DNA of 64,000 nt from Arvicola amphibius (lineage: Eukaryota; Chordata; Mammalia; Rodentia; Cricetidae), in assembly GCF_903992535.2 (NCBI RefSeq), contig NC_052049.1, forward strand, positions 149,876,260-149,940,259, written 5' to 3'. The position numbers were made by a program, and so were the translations under genes. The number at the start of each line of letters is the position of its first letter. Within the stretch, counting starts at the first letter, position 1. The notes beneath the pieces are model-generated. The model saw only the letters and a list, made by a program, of their open reading frames with translations, had not been told where the DNA came from and ran no database searches. Positions 47,090 through 59,230 of the stretch are shown piece after piece.

Positions 47090-47250
47090 TGTGTCAGGTA
47101 CTTTATTAAATCTTCTGTATGATGATCTCATTTAGTTCTCAGAGTGACTGGATGAGGTAGCTTGTACCATTTGTGTTATTTTTCAGATAATCAAGTAGGT
47201 TTGTGGAGACTAAGCAAGCAAAATGTTCGAAGGCTGGAACCTGAACTTTA
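47090..47250 (-). mobile_element. MIR-like ancient SINE
   Basis: GGTACTTTATTAAATCTTCT, CTCAGAGTGACTGGATGAGG, TTTTTCAGATAATCAAG: spacing and wording like an antisense MIR. Ancient and diverged. 47251-48114 shows nothing recognised. Confidence 0.45.
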
Positions 47251-48114
47251 ACCAGACTTTTGGCCTTGGCAGCTGGAACTCTTCACTGCCACACAGCAGT
47301 TGTCTGGAGCTTGAGTGATTACAGATTCTGAACTGCAAAAGACAGTGATCAAACTGGAGCTTTCATATCAGCGCTGGAATCTGTCCCTCGTCATTGCAGG
47401 CTCATGGCTCAGCTTCTGCTTGAGTAACTCTTGTAATTGAACTTACGAGACAGCACTTTCTATTACTGGACAACTCTTATCAGTAGATATCTTATTTGTC
47501 TGTTTATTAGAAATTTTTCTCCCTGTAATTTTTACGTGTTGGCTCTAGTTCTGCTTCTAAAAAACCCTGAATGGCTGTCTTTTCATTTTCTCCTAGCAGC
47601 CTTCCCAGGCTGTGCTGAACTTCTGGCAGCTCCATCTTTGTGTAGTATTCATAGGAGGCCAAAAAAAGTGTTCTTGAGAAAACACTGTGGGTCTCAGCCA
47701 CTGCCTTTCATCTCCTCTCTCCTAGGCCTGCATTTCCATGTTCTTTCAAACGGGTGGATCTTCTCTGTGCATCTCTTTTAGGAAGTCACCTGCTAAATGG
47801 GGTCATTTAGGGTTATTCTTTAAAATTGGGACAATTTTTATCTCTCTATTCATTTTCATCTATGTTGTTTGTAGCTGTTTATTTCAATATGAAATATGTA
47901 CATTTTGCTTATTAGTGATTCCTCCTATTTGAATTAAAAAATTAAGTGATGTACCTGTTTCCATCACTGTCAAAATCTTTGAAGATATAATATATGTGAC
48001 CAACAGATACTTGTTAAATAAAACAATGAATTGCCATCACACTTATATTTTAGGGCGCTGTGGCTACCAAAGAACTGGAGGAGAGATGCTGCCCATATTC
48101 TAAGTTTTGAAATT

Positions 48115-48121
48115 AATAGTA

Positions 48122-48159
<38 letters not shown>
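48115..48159. repeat. (AAT)n microsatellite
   Basis: About 15 AAT units with two AGT variants at the start. Confidence 0.95.
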
Positions 48160-48160
<1 letters not shown>

Positions 48161-48218
48161 TTGTGTTTGTGTGCATGTATATGCATGATCTATATAGAGG
48201 GCATGTTTGCCATGCTCT

Positions 48219-48226
48219 TGTGTGTG

Positions 48227-48263
<37 letters not shown>

Positions 48264-48278
48264 ATGCGTGCGTGCGCG
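48219..48278. repeat. (TG)n/(TGCG)n microsatellite
   Basis: TG array with TGCG variants at the end; adjoins an antisense B3-like SINE. Confidence 0.95.
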
Positions 48279-48279
48279 C

Positions 48280-48410
48280 TTGTAGGGCAGAGGACGACTT
48301 TGTGCAGTCGCTTCTCTGCAATCACATTTCCATATTTTCAGGGATTGAGCTCAGGTTGGTAGACTTGTATGCCAAGTTCCTCTATCGCTCTAAACCAACT
48401 TACCAGGCTT
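48280..48410 (-). mobile_element. B3-like SINE
   Basis: Antisense: GGGCAGAGGACGACTTTGTG, TTCAGGGATTGAGCTCAGG, GCTCTAAACCAACT. 48411-48914 shows nothing recognised. Confidence 0.6.
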
Positions 48411-48914
48411 GCTCGCTTTCTTTGCGGAAGAACCCATACCATTAGAAATTGTATAAATTTTTCTTTTGATCTTCATTTTCATACACTTATGGTCAGTTAA
48501 TTTCTTTGTTTACTCAGGAATGTAGTCTGACAAAATAGTTGCCTACATCGCCTTTCCTGCTGTTGAATATTATAGTGCTAAAATTCTAAAATACTATTTG
48601 TGATAAAAAATAAACTTTGTCATTGATTTTATCTTTTAATGACCTAACGTCATAGTGTAGTGGATAAATGCATGCTGACTTTTAGAGTATCAAGAAATCA
48701 TTATTGTTTTAGTGGTCTCTTTGTAGCTCTTCATCTTGATTTTTTTGATTGACAGTGTATCTTTTTTGTTGTTGTTGTTCCTGAAAGTGATCACAGCCTT
48801 AGATAGTTGAATAGTTCCAGATTAATATGTGTTTTTGGACCTGGTATCTGTAGACAAATGAGCAGGTGAGGAGAGGCAGACAGTCTGATGAGCAGTCTAT
48901 AAAAGTCTTTCTGG

Positions 48915-49139
48915 CAGTGGTTTTCAACCTTCCTCATGCTCTGACAGTTTAATACAGTTCTTCATGTTGTGGTGACCCCCAGCCATAAAATTAGTTTTGT
49001 TGCTACTTCATAGCGGTCATTTTGCTACTGTTGTGAATCATAAAGTAAATGTCTTTATTTTCTGATGGTCTTAGGTGTTCTCTGTGAAAATATAGTTCAG
49101 CCCCCAAAAGGGTCACAATGCATAGTTTGAGAACTACCT
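48915..49139. mobile_element. hAT-type non-autonomous DNA element, copy 1
   Basis: Starts CAGTGGTTTTCAACCTTCCT and ends GTTTGAGAACTACCT, an imperfect terminal inverted repeat; internal text TTGTGGTGACCCCCAGCCAT and TGCTACTTCATAGCGGTCAT. About 225 bp, no coding capacity. Same family as 56131. From memory it resembles URR1/SPIN-type rodent hAT elements. Confidence 0.75.
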
Positions 49140-50399
49140 ATCCAGGAACACTACAATATCTGTTCATTCCCTCATCGGCAGGGTTTAGGAAACTCTCCTC
49201 GAGTCCTGAGAAAACGTTATTTCCATAAAATGATTGTAGGGTATGGTCACTGGACGGGAACAGCTTCCCACCAGATTTCTGTTTTGTCATTAGAGTAGTG
49301 TGCAGCAGAGAGCCGGCTGCCTGGCTTCCGCGGAAGAATACAGCTGAAATTAGTAGAAGGTGTCATTGAAACAAGTGACTTGTTTATTGGCAGAGTGAAC
49401 AGGGACGTATTTCTTCGTAGTCAAGAGGTGTGTTGGGATGCAGAGGGAAATGACAGATATCCTTTCCATATCCAGAGAGTCGACTCTAGGCCTATGAATT
49501 ATTGACACGTACCGTTGTTGTTAAGTGTTTGCACATCTACCCAGATCAAATGATGCTGTCAGTCATTAGTGCTGTGTCAGACTATTCTGAATTCAAATCT
49601 GCAGAATCATCATTGGGCAAGGTGCAGGAAAACTCTCATGGATGCTTACTTAAAATTATTTTTAATGTATTTGGGAATGTTCTTAATAACAAGGGAGCTT
49701 TTAACAATATGATATGAATCTGTCATCACTAAACATGAAAGCTTTGCAGATATGTCTGACAAGGAAAATAGTGACTAATGAGTGCACTGTATCTTTACAT
49801 ACCCTTTTATATGTGAAGGGGAGGAATATATATTTTAGGATATTGTGTATTTGTCATGGGTGTATGAGAATATCTTAAGGCTTTTGTGAAGTGTATTAAA
49901 ATTAAAATGATTTCACCAGGGATATAATATCAGTATAAACCTTAGTAACCACAATCAAATTGAGGCGTTTGTTAAGCTAACAGATACCATTGCTTGGAAG
50001 TGAAGAGTAAGGTACAGATGTGAATAATTGCTTTTCATATTACACAAAGAGCTGTAATTTATATTGGGTTCAGTGATTGCTGTTAAGGAAGTAGGGAAAA
50101 CTGGTTACTGTAGTGGCTAAATGGATAAAGAAAAAAGGAGCAAAAGCCAGGAATTATAGTCCAGAAACTTCTGAGAGTCCTTTCTCTTTCCCAGATCAAA
50201 AGCAGTGTTGTGGTGTAGCTCTGACAGAAGTGGGATTCAGTTATACAGGAAGGCAAAAAAGATATCACAATCACAAATCAGTGGGACCATGTCCCTGCTT
50301 TAAAACTCACTCTACAAACAGGGACAGGAGACATTTTTACCCCACAGGTAAATTCCCTCCTCCTCACTCTGCAGTAAAGTCTGCCTATTGTGGAGGTTA
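49140..50399. other. Unrecognised intronic sequence
   Basis: About 1.26 kb; no repeat or exon recognised. Small ORFs at 49502 and 50113 lack support. Confidence 0.45.
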
Positions 50400-51485
50400 A
50401 GGCATGTCTACTTCATTTATTTTTGGTGTTCTGTAAGCTTCTTGTACCTTCATGGGAATATTTTTTTTTTAGGATGGGAAAATCTTCTATAATTTTGTTG
50501 AATATATTTTCTGTGCCTTTGAGCTGGAGTTCTTCTTCTAACTCTATTATTCTTGGGTTTGGTCTTTTCATGGTCTTTTCTTCTATCTCTTGTATTCTTT
50601 TGGTTATACTTGTCTCTGTAGTTCCTGTTCATATAACCAGATTTTCCATAGCCAGAATTCCCTTGGTTTGTATTTTCTTTATTACCTCTCTGTCAGTCTT
50701 CGCCTGTTTGATTGTTTTTTCTTGCTTTCCTTGGGTTTCTTTGAGGGATTTATTAATTTGTTCCAATTTTTTGTTTGTCTTTTCCTCTGTTTCTTAAAGG
50801 GAGTTTTTCATTGTCTCTAAATGTCTCCAGCATTCTCATAAAGCTAAGTTTAAAACCATTTTCTTCTACTTCTTCTGGGTTAGGATGACCAAGTCTTTCT
50901 GTTGTGTGGTCACTGGGTTCTGGTGTTACCATGTTGCTTTTTAAGTTGTTGGAGGATTTCTTGCATTGGTACCTACCCATCTCGTCCTTCAAATGAGGCC
51001 AGCGGTCTCTTTGCATCTTGATCCAATCTTTGCAATGGCTGTCTGAGTGTTTGGGAGTTTTTCTTGGTCTGCTCTGTACTGTCAATGTCTGTCTCAGAAA
51101 GCCTCTGAGGTCTCTATAAGCCTGTTCTCTTGGTCTTCTCCCCTGGTTTGCTCTCTTAGTGCTCTCTCTTAATCCCTTCAGTGTTGTAGGAAGCTCTTGG
51201 TCCCCTCAGTATTAGAGCAAGCTCTCCGCTCTTAGGTGGGGTGTGGCTAGTAGCTTGGAGGTCCAGTGGATGGGGTTGGCGTTTGGGGTAGCCTACCCAC
51301 ATGAAACTCCCTGCTGGATGACTAGAAAAGCCAAGGGAGTTTGGGGAGGGGTCCGGGGTTTGTCATACTGTGGAGGCTCTAGAAAGAAGGGTGTCCTTCC
51401 TCTTGGCTGTTCTCTCACCTCTTAAGTCCCCTCAGTATTGGAGCAAGCTGTGTTTCGGAGTTCCATTGAGGTTGCAGGAAGATAG
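50400..51485 (-). mobile_element. L1 5'UTR and N-terminal ORF1, antisense
   Basis: Minus strand reads a 5'UTR-like part (~51485-51090), then ORF1: GHPNPEEVEENGFKLSFM..., SITKRIQEIEEKTMKRPNPR, and LKGTENIFNKIIEDFPILKK with stops and an apparent internal deletion. ORF1p is the L1 RNA-binding coiled-coil protein. The rest of ORF1 and all of ORF2 are absent, unlike the usual 5'-truncated L1. Confidence 0.75.
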
Positions 51486-53395
51486 TCCACATCGTATTTT
51501 TTATGAATAGCTTTTTCACATAATTTGCCCACTTTTTCTAATATTTTTCACTTTCCTATTGATTTACATGTATTCTTTTGATATGAATATTAATGCCTTA
51601 TTTAAACATGTATTGAGAACGCATTTACTGAATCCATAGCTTACTTTTTCTCTGTTTTATGGTGACTCAGTGGACAAACGTTTGATATTTCACTATAGTA
51701 AAATTTATCATTTTCTCTGCTATAGTTTGTGTCTTGTTTTGGTTTTAAACAACTTCCATAATGAGATACTAAAGCTTAAGTTAAACATATTCTACAAAGC
51801 ATTTCAAATGCTAAAGATGAAAATATTAATGATGATCATTTATTAAAATATTGAAGAGTCAAAAATTGGCATATCATACCCAATTAGAATGTTGTTTAGC
51901 ATTACCAGTTTAGTTAATGCAAGACAAAGTTCAATACGGCACCCTCAGTATTATATATATAAATTTACCATTCAGATTAGATATTTTAGTAGTTAAGACT
52001 TTAGAGTGAGGGATCTGCTGCTGCAACATTTACAAAATTCTGACTTTTAGTGGATTTATTAGTGTTAAAGTGTGTTCATTTCTGTCTCCACATTTCCATG
52101 TAGTAAGCTTGTTTCTGAAATCAGTACTTTGTCCCACTGGTCTCCTTGCTCTGTCCTTGTTCTAGTATTAGTCACTATTGCAGAAATTACACTATATTTA
52201 TATTTTTAAGTTTCTCTTCAAGTAATTTGCTTCCCAATTTTTATCTTTTCATATTCATTTGACTATTGTAGATTTTGTTTTGAATGAAAATTTGTTTCAG
52301 TTTAGTTAATTAATTTTATTTTATTTTTTGAGACAGAATCTTGCTCTGTACCCCTAGCTGTCTACAACTTACTGTGTTGAAAAGTCTGGCTTCTGAGTCA
52401 CAGAGATCTGCCTGCCTTTGCCTCCCAAGCGCTGGGATTAAAGGCGCTCACCATCATGTATATCTAGTTTATTAATTGTTTTTGAGAGAGAGAGTCTTGC
52501 TATGGACTGTCCTGGATCTTTCTTGGCTGTCCTGAAACTATTAACATAAAATAGTCTGATTTGAATTTAGATTATTTTCCTGTCTCTAACTTTCAAGTGA
52601 TTGGAGTATAAGCATATACTCTGATGTTTACCCTTGATTTAAGTTTAGAATATATTTGTTAAATTCTACAATGATGTTGATTGGCATTTTGATTAGGTTT
52701 GTGTAAATAAATTGGTTGTAGGGATGAATTTAATATTGTATTAATATGTTTTCTAATCCATGACTAAAAAAACCTCTCAGTTTATTTAGAACTTGATCTG
52801 TCATTTCTATTGTTAAATTCATTCCAAGTTCTGCTTTTTAATTAAAATTTGCATAGATAATGGAGTTGAATTTCTTTCTTATTCATCTTGTAGCCTTAAT
52901 ATATTCTCTCAAAAATTTCAGAAGCCTTAAGATTCATTAGCTCCTCCAAAGACAATCATATCAATATTGATGAGGATAATTTTAAAGATAATTTTATTCC
53001 TCTCTAATCTATATGTCTTTATCTCTTTATATTATGTTATTACCAGCAGAAATACAAAAAGTATACTACTATTATTAGTTTAATTATTGTTCCTGGTCTT
53101 TGTGGATGTGGTTTTATAGCCACTTCTCTTTCTTCTAAATGATTGAATGATTGTGTTTTGATGCATGAGTGTCATAGTTATCAAAATATTTTGAAGGTAT
53201 TAAGATTGTATTTTGCTTTTCAAATTATTTTGCTAATATGTTGACCCAAAGTACTGATATTAGAGTGTTAAGCTAATCTTGCACTCATAAAGAAGCTTTT
53301 GTGATGATAGATTTGATTTTCTAATATTTTGTAAAGGAATTTTATATCTCAGGACATGATTTATATTAGACTCTTTTTATATAAGGTTTTATAGT
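51486..53395 (-). mobile_element. Ancient L1 ORF2 remnant, antisense
   Basis: Antisense L1-like text, e.g. TTTGATATGAATATTAATGC, GTTGATTGGCATTTTGATTA, AACTTGATCTGTCATTTCTA. Very decayed; subfamily unknown. Contains a B1 at 52325. Confidence 0.5.
52325..52466 (-). mobile_element. B1 SINE
   Basis: Antisense: TTGAGACAGAATCTTGCTCT, CACAGAGATCTGCCTGCCTT, GCGCTGGGATTAAAGGCGCT. Confidence 0.85.
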
Positions 53396-53398
53396 ATG

Positions 53399-53420
53399 AT
53401 ATATATATATATATATATAT
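53399..53420. repeat. (AT)n microsatellite
   Basis: Eleven AT units. Confidence 0.9.
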
Positions 53421-53439
53421 GGATATTATCGATATGCTG

Positions 53440-54985
53440 TTTTATATGATTTTGTTGTTAATATTATTATTACTTTTTACTCTACCTCAGTTTCCCCTCC
53501 ATCCTCTCCTCCTATCTCTTCATCCCAACTCCCTTCTGTTCCCCTCCTATCCTCTTTTCCTCTGTTTCTATTCAGAAAAAGTCAGGCATGCTATAAACTA
53601 AATATGTTATATCAAGTTGCAGTAAGACCAAGTACCTCCTCTCATATTAAGGCCAGACAAGGCAACCCAGGATGAGGAATAGGGTCCCAAAAGTGGAGAG
53701 AAGAGTCAGAAACAGCCTCTGCTTCTACTTTTAGGAGAAGACCAAACCACACAACTGTAGAATATATGCTAAAGAGCCTAGATCAGTGTAATACAGGCTC
53801 CCTGGTTGTAGGGTCAGTCTCTGTGAACCCCTGTGAGCCCATGTTAGTTGACTCTGTGTGTTTTCTTGTGGTGTCCTTGACCTCTCTGGCTTTTACAATC
53901 CTTCCTCCCTCTCTTCTGCAGGATTCCATGGCTTCTGCATAATGTTTGGTTGCAAGTCTTTTCTTCTATATCTATAAGCTCCTGGATGAGATCTCTGATG
54001 ATAGTTGGGCTAGGGACTAATCTATGTGTATATCAGAATATCATTAGGCATCATGACATTGACATTTTATTTGTTTGTTTGCTTACTTGCTTGTTGTATT
54101 TGGTTCTATCCCAGATCTCTGGATTATCCAATCTCTCAGCCCTGGTGCTCCAGGCAATGGGAGGGGTGGGCTCCCTCTCATGGCATGGGTTTGATGTTGG
54201 ACAAGTCATTGGTTGGCTATTCCCATAATTTCTGTGCCACATTTACCCCAGCATATCACAGACTATAGTTTGAAGGTTATGTGGATGGGTTGGTGTCCCA
54301 ATCTCTCCAACGAATGTTTTACCTGGTAACATTAGATGGCCAGTTCAGTCTACTTATCTCTATTGCTAGGCGTCTTAGCTAGGGCTGCCTTTATAGTTTC
54401 CTGGGTGTTTTCCTTATACTAGGTTTCTACCACACCCTGAAATGTTCTGTTTTCCAGTTGTCTCTTCTAGTATCCTTCACTCCATCCCTTCTGTTTCCTT
54501 CCCCAGTGCAGTTATAAAATTTATTCTAAACTGCTTCCCAGGGAGATCTAAGCTTCCCCACTTGAGCCCTCCGTGTTACTTACCCTATCTGGTACTGTGG
54601 ATTATAGCATGATCATCCTTTACTTGAAAGCTAATTTCCACTTATAAGTGAGTACATAACATATTTGTCTTTCTGGATCTGGGTTAGCTCACTCAGGATG
54701 ATTTTTTTTCTTGTTTTATCAATTTGCCTGAAAACTTCATGATATCATTGTTTTGTAACAGCTGAGCAATACTCCATTGTGTAAATGTACCCCCTTTTCT
54801 TTATCCATTCTTTAGCCGAGAGGCATCTATGCTGTTTCCAAGTTCTGGCTATTATGAATAATGCTGCGATAACATAGTGGAACAAGGTTCTCTGTGGTAG
54901 GATGAAGCATGCTTTCAGTATGTGCCTAAGAGTGTTATAGCTGCTCTGGAGGTAGTTCAATTTCCAGTTTTCCGAGAAAGCACCG
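53440..54985 (-). mobile_element. Old L1 (Lx-like), 3'UTR plus ORF2 C-terminus, antisense
   Basis: 3'UTR from ~53455 to ~54600, then decayed ORF2 C-terminus. The minus frame 54745-54960 includes CHYVIAALFIIARTWKQHRC-like text and YIYTMEYCSAV, the L1 C-terminal signature. Same layout as the element at 7880-10990 but another copy. Confidence 0.75.
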
Positions 54986-55620
54986 TTTTTTTTTTCTCAT
55001 TTTAGTTTTTTCTTAAAATGTTACATGTATTCTGTACCTTTTAAGTACATGATAGGATAATGCACATTTCATTTCATAAAATAGCAGTGTAACTGAGAGG
55101 CACTGATAATACGTCAAAGTAGGAACCCTCTGTATCCATTTCCTTTTGCGGATTTATGAAGTAGAAGCTGATGATGATATAGAAAATGATCTGTGGTGCA
55201 AGCCCATGCACAAAGTGTCTGTGATCACCCTCTCCATATGCTTCTGCAAGAGTTCAAAGAAAATGCATTCTATAGCAAAGAAGGAAAGGGAAAGAAAGGG
55301 TGGGGGGTATGAGAAACAATCCCAGTGGAACAATAGCAGGAGGCTTATAGACTTAAAGGCGATGATTAGTTACCCATTTTTTAAGAAGAAAAAAAAAGAT
55401 AGCTGACTTGTTTTGATGGGATCGGAACAGAAATAGAAAAAAGAAAGGGGAAATGACTAGGCAGCGTCGTTTTATCTTTAACAGCCTCCCCCAACCAGTC
55501 GCTGCTGGCTTTTCAAGCTGCCTTAATCATTAAAGTAGACAGAGCTGAAGTTTTGAGTAACTCCTGATTCTTTTATGTAAAACTTTATATGATGTTAATC
55601 TGCTGAGCACTTCATAATAA
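54986..55620. other. Unrecognised intronic sequence
   Basis: About 630 bases. The ORF at 55146-55406 has no supporting signal. Confidence 0.4.
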
Positions 55621-55621
55621 T

Positions 55622-55665
<44 letters not shown>

Positions 55666-55712
55666 TGTGTGTATGTGTGTGTGTGTGTGTGTGTGCGCGT
55701 GCGTGCACGCGC
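55621..55712. repeat. Compound (TG)n(AG)n(TG)n(CG-rich) microsatellite
   Basis: TG, AG, TG and GCGTGC segments in sequence over about 90 bases. Confidence 0.95.
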
Positions 55713-55914
55713 ACTCACAGAAACTATAAAAATAATTAGGGAATTTGCCAGCTGGGTTGAATTCACATAATTAACACTAGACAGTGTCCAAACCTTAGTG
55801 AAATAATTATTTTAAAAATCTCCTAATACCTTACTGTCTTGGTATTTCCAGTGCTCTGCTGGCCCAAGGCTGGTATTTGAGGAGTCCATATTTCCCTGTC
55901 ATGGTTCATAGGTA

Positions 55915-56008
55915 TTTTCTTTTCTTTTCTTTTCTTTTTTTTCTTTTTTTTTTTTTTTTTTTTTTTGGTTTTTCGAGACAGGGTTTCTCTGCAGCTTTAG
56001 AGCCTGAG
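55915..56008 (-). mobile_element. Truncated B1 with long T-run
   Basis: (TTTTC)n/T-rich tract followed by only about 43 bases of antisense B1 (GGTTTTTCGAGACAGGGTTT to GCAGCTTTAGAGCCTGAGG). Confidence 0.75.
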
Positions 56009-56130
56009 GTATTTCCTTTTCTGCTTTCACTTTTCTGGTCACATTCATCTCAGTGGCTTAAGGAATGTTTTCCCATTGTCTTTTAGTTAGTTATTTTTAT
56101 TGGAATAAACTCTGCTGCTTCATTCTAAAA

Positions 56131-56355
56131 CAGTGGCTCTCAACCTTCCTAAGGCTTGATACAGTTTTAATACATTTTCTCACGTTGTATTGAACGTCAA
56201 CCCTAAAATTATTTTAGTACTACTTCATAACTGTAATTTTGCTATTGTTATGAATCGTAATGTAAATATCTGTGTTTTCCTGTGCTCTGAGGTGACTCCT
56301 ATCAAAAAGTTGTTCAACTCCCAGGTGGTCACGACCCACAGGTTGAGAACCAGTG
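56131..56355. mobile_element. hAT-type non-autonomous DNA element, copy 2
   Basis: CAGTGGCTCTCAACCTTCCT at the left and CACAGGTTGAGAACCAGTG at the right form a terminal inverted repeat of about 15 bases. Flanks TTCTAAAA (56123-56130) and CTCTAAAC (56356-56363) match at 6 of 8 positions, as for a decayed hAT 8-bp duplication. No transposase. Confidence 0.8.
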
Positions 56356-56699
56356 CTCTAAACCCATCTTCCATTTTCTGTTTCTGAAATTCACCTCTAT
56401 TTATTTTTCTACATCTCATAATGAATGAGTGTTACATATATGAAAATTGCATTGTTTAATTTAATAAGCAAGTACACACACAGTATGTGTTGCAGCTTTT
56501 TGACATTTGTGTGTATTGGGAAATCAGTGAATCAAACTAGCTCATTATTCCTCACATAAGTGAGCTTTTTGACTAAAGAGCATTTACGATCTATCATAGC
56601 AACTTCTAAGTTTATATTGTTATTAATGATATTTCCATCATATTCCCAAGGTCCCCACAATTCATTCACTCCAAGAGAAACTTTATTTATTTATTATTC

Positions 56700-56855
56700 A
56701 TTTATTTATTGGTTTTCGAGACAAGGTTTCTCTGTAGCTTCGGAGCCTGTCCTGGAACTAGCTCTTGTAGCCCAGGCTGGCCTCGAACTCACAGAGATCT
56801 GCCTGCCTCTGCCTCCCGAGTGCTGGGATTAAAGGCGTGTGCCCCCACCGCCTCT
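56700..56855 (-). mobile_element. B1 SINE
   Basis: Antisense, well preserved: TTTTCGAGACAAGGTTTCTC, GAGCCTGTCCTGGAACTAGC, GTGCTGGGATTAAAGGCGTG. Preceded by an ATTT-rich tail. Confidence 0.92.
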
Positions 56856-56879
56856 TAAGAAACTTCATTTTTTTAAAAT

Positions 56880-57770
56880 TAACATCTAATAGCAATAGTC
56901 ATTCTAGTCTCTGCTTCTATATGTTTAACTTTTTTAACTGTTGGTGTATTTTATATCTCTCTTTATTTTTCTCCCCTTTCCTTTGTTCCTGATACAAATA
57001 ATGCTGCATTTGTCTCTGTGTCCTAGTTTATTTCATTTACAATGTTTTCAGATTCTTTCAGGCTTCCTCAAATGGCGGACTTTCTCTATTCTGAGACTTA
57101 GTATTATTCCATAATACATATTATACTTTCGCATTCATTTGACAAATACTTGCTGTCTTTTGACTTAAATGTTTTCCTTTTCTCTTTTTATTTTTTTTCT
57201 CTTCTTCCATTTTCTTCTTTTTTTCTTTTCTTATCCTTTCCATGCTCTATGCTTCCTCTCTCCATCCCTCCTCTCCTCCGTGTTTCTCTCTTTCTCCCCC
57301 ACTTTTGTTGCAGTACTTGGGATGCAGCTCAGGATAAGGTGGGCTCCCTAGTCCAGAGCTACACCTGTTTAGTCTCTTGTCTTCTAAGTAATTAATTTTC
57401 CTAGGCATGAAGTAACATCTGATATCTATATGACCTGCATTTCTCTGATGACTAATAGTGTAGAATATTTTACTATTTGTCTATTGGGTATTTGTATGTC
57501 TTCTTTCGACAAATGTCTACTCAGCCTCTGCCTACTTTCATTTTTTTTTTTTTTTCGTCCTACTGAAGTGAGTTTCATATCTGGCACTTCAATGCGTGAT
57601 CAGATTTATTTTGTCCCAATACATATATTTTATGTTTTTATTCTGTTGGTTGTTGTGTTTCCTATCAAACATTTTTATCATGAAAAAAATCCCATTTGTC
57701 TACTTAATTCCTTTTTATTTTTTACCTGTACCTGTATTCTGCAATCATACGTGAAAACTCTGAACAGCAA
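56880..57770 (-). mobile_element. Ancient L1 ORF2 C-terminal remnant, antisense
   Basis: Antisense text of the ORF2 3' part, e.g. AGTATTATTCCATAATACAT, ATTTCTCTGATGACTAATAG, GGGTATTTGTATGTCTTCTT. Interrupted by pyrimidine-rich sequence at ~57175-57390. Confidence 0.55.
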
Positions 57771-57919
57771 TGCGGAAACATCCTGTGCATGTGTTTTCTT
57801 CCAGTATATTTAAATTTTCAGCTCTTCTGAATATTTAAATATTGAGTACACTTTGAGTTGATTTTGTGTATGTAGTAAGATGAGTATTTTTAAAAATGCT
57901 TTTTATAATTTAGTATATA

Positions 57920-59230
57920 TTATTTTTATTAGTTCTTTGAAAATTTCATGTAATATACTTTGGTCACATTCACCTCACATACCCCAGTTTCTGGGTCCAT
58001 CCAACCCCTTCCCTATCCACCGACTTTGAGTCCTCTTTTTTTTTTTTTTTCTTAAATTTTAAGCCTACCAAGTAAATCTGTGCTGCACAGAAGTACATGA
58101 CTCCAAATGTGTGGCTCCCCATTGGAGCATAGATTAGCTTACCAGGTGCCACACTCTTAAAGGAGACTGTGTCTTCCTCTCAGTAGTTATCAATTCCCAA
58201 AGCAACCTCAAGTATGATCTTTGTTTCACCTCCTCTCTCCATGATGAATTTTGTCTATTTTGAGCTTGCACAGATTATGTTGCTTTCACAGCTGCAGTGA
58301 ATTCTTATGTGCAAACCTCCAGTTATGTCTGGTTAACCCTTTTTCCTTGTAGCCATCTGCCATGTCCAACTCTTTCTGTCCCCCATCCCACGTTGACCCC
58401 TGAGCCTTGGGAGGAGAGGCTGCAATACAGATGTCCTAGTTAGGATGAGCATCCCATATTCTCTTATCCCTGGAACATTGACTAGTTGTGGGACTCTGGG
58501 CTAATTATCATCTACTGCAAACAGATACTTCTCTGATGTGGGTGTGAGTTGCATTAATGTATAGGTTCAGTATGTCAAGTCATTAGAAGTCAGTTAACAA
58601 TGTGCCCATTTAGCGGAATACTAAGTGGTAGGTTCTCCTCTTCTAGGGCCCATGACCCATAGAATCATAGGTTATTGCTGCTATTGCATGTCTTGCAGGC
58701 TAGTTGTTATTGTCGTTTCCGGAGCTCACAACAGACTGAGATTGATAATTCATTTTCTCCTCTGATAGTGTGCGTATCATCTTCCAGCAATATGAAAGCT
58801 GTCTGGAAAGGATGAAGCTTCCAGGTTGGTAACAGATTTCTCCATGTACTCAAGTATGTGGTATCATCAACAATAGAGTCTGACTGTGAAGCTCTGGAGG
58901 GTCTCCAAGAGCAGTGGCAATATCCTGTGATATTTGGGCATCTGTGTGACCTCACTGGCCAACCACTCCAGAAGAGGCAAACTATTTCTGTCCCTTGGCA
59001 TTTTATCTCTTAGCCTGTGGTGTCTAATATGAGAGTTGTAACCATGCTATAGCCTAATATCCATTAAGATATTTGTGTGTGTAAATATATATATTTACTT
59101 CTATAGTAGTAGTTCCCTGTATAACATTTTTTGAAAGACCTTTACATCTATTTATCCTTCCTCATGTATTCCCTCCTCTATTCTGCCCTACCCCAATTTA
59201 ATCCTATTTTTTAAACTATTTAAACTATTT
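57920..59230 (-). mobile_element. Old rodent L1 3'UTR, antisense
   Basis: TTCATGTAATATACTTTGGT, CCCCATTGGAGCATAGATTA, CTGAGCCTTGGGAGGAGAGG, CATCAACAATAGAGTCTGAC, TTATCTCTTAGCCTGTGGTG: old rodent L1 3'UTR text in antisense order. Diverged. Confidence 0.6.

Noticed and set aside
50390..50820. 135- and 76-codon plus-strand ORFs with hydrophobic, membrane-like composition
   Set aside because: They are the reverse strand of an antisense L1 ORF1; A-rich coding strand read backwards gives Phe/Leu/Ser-rich peptides.
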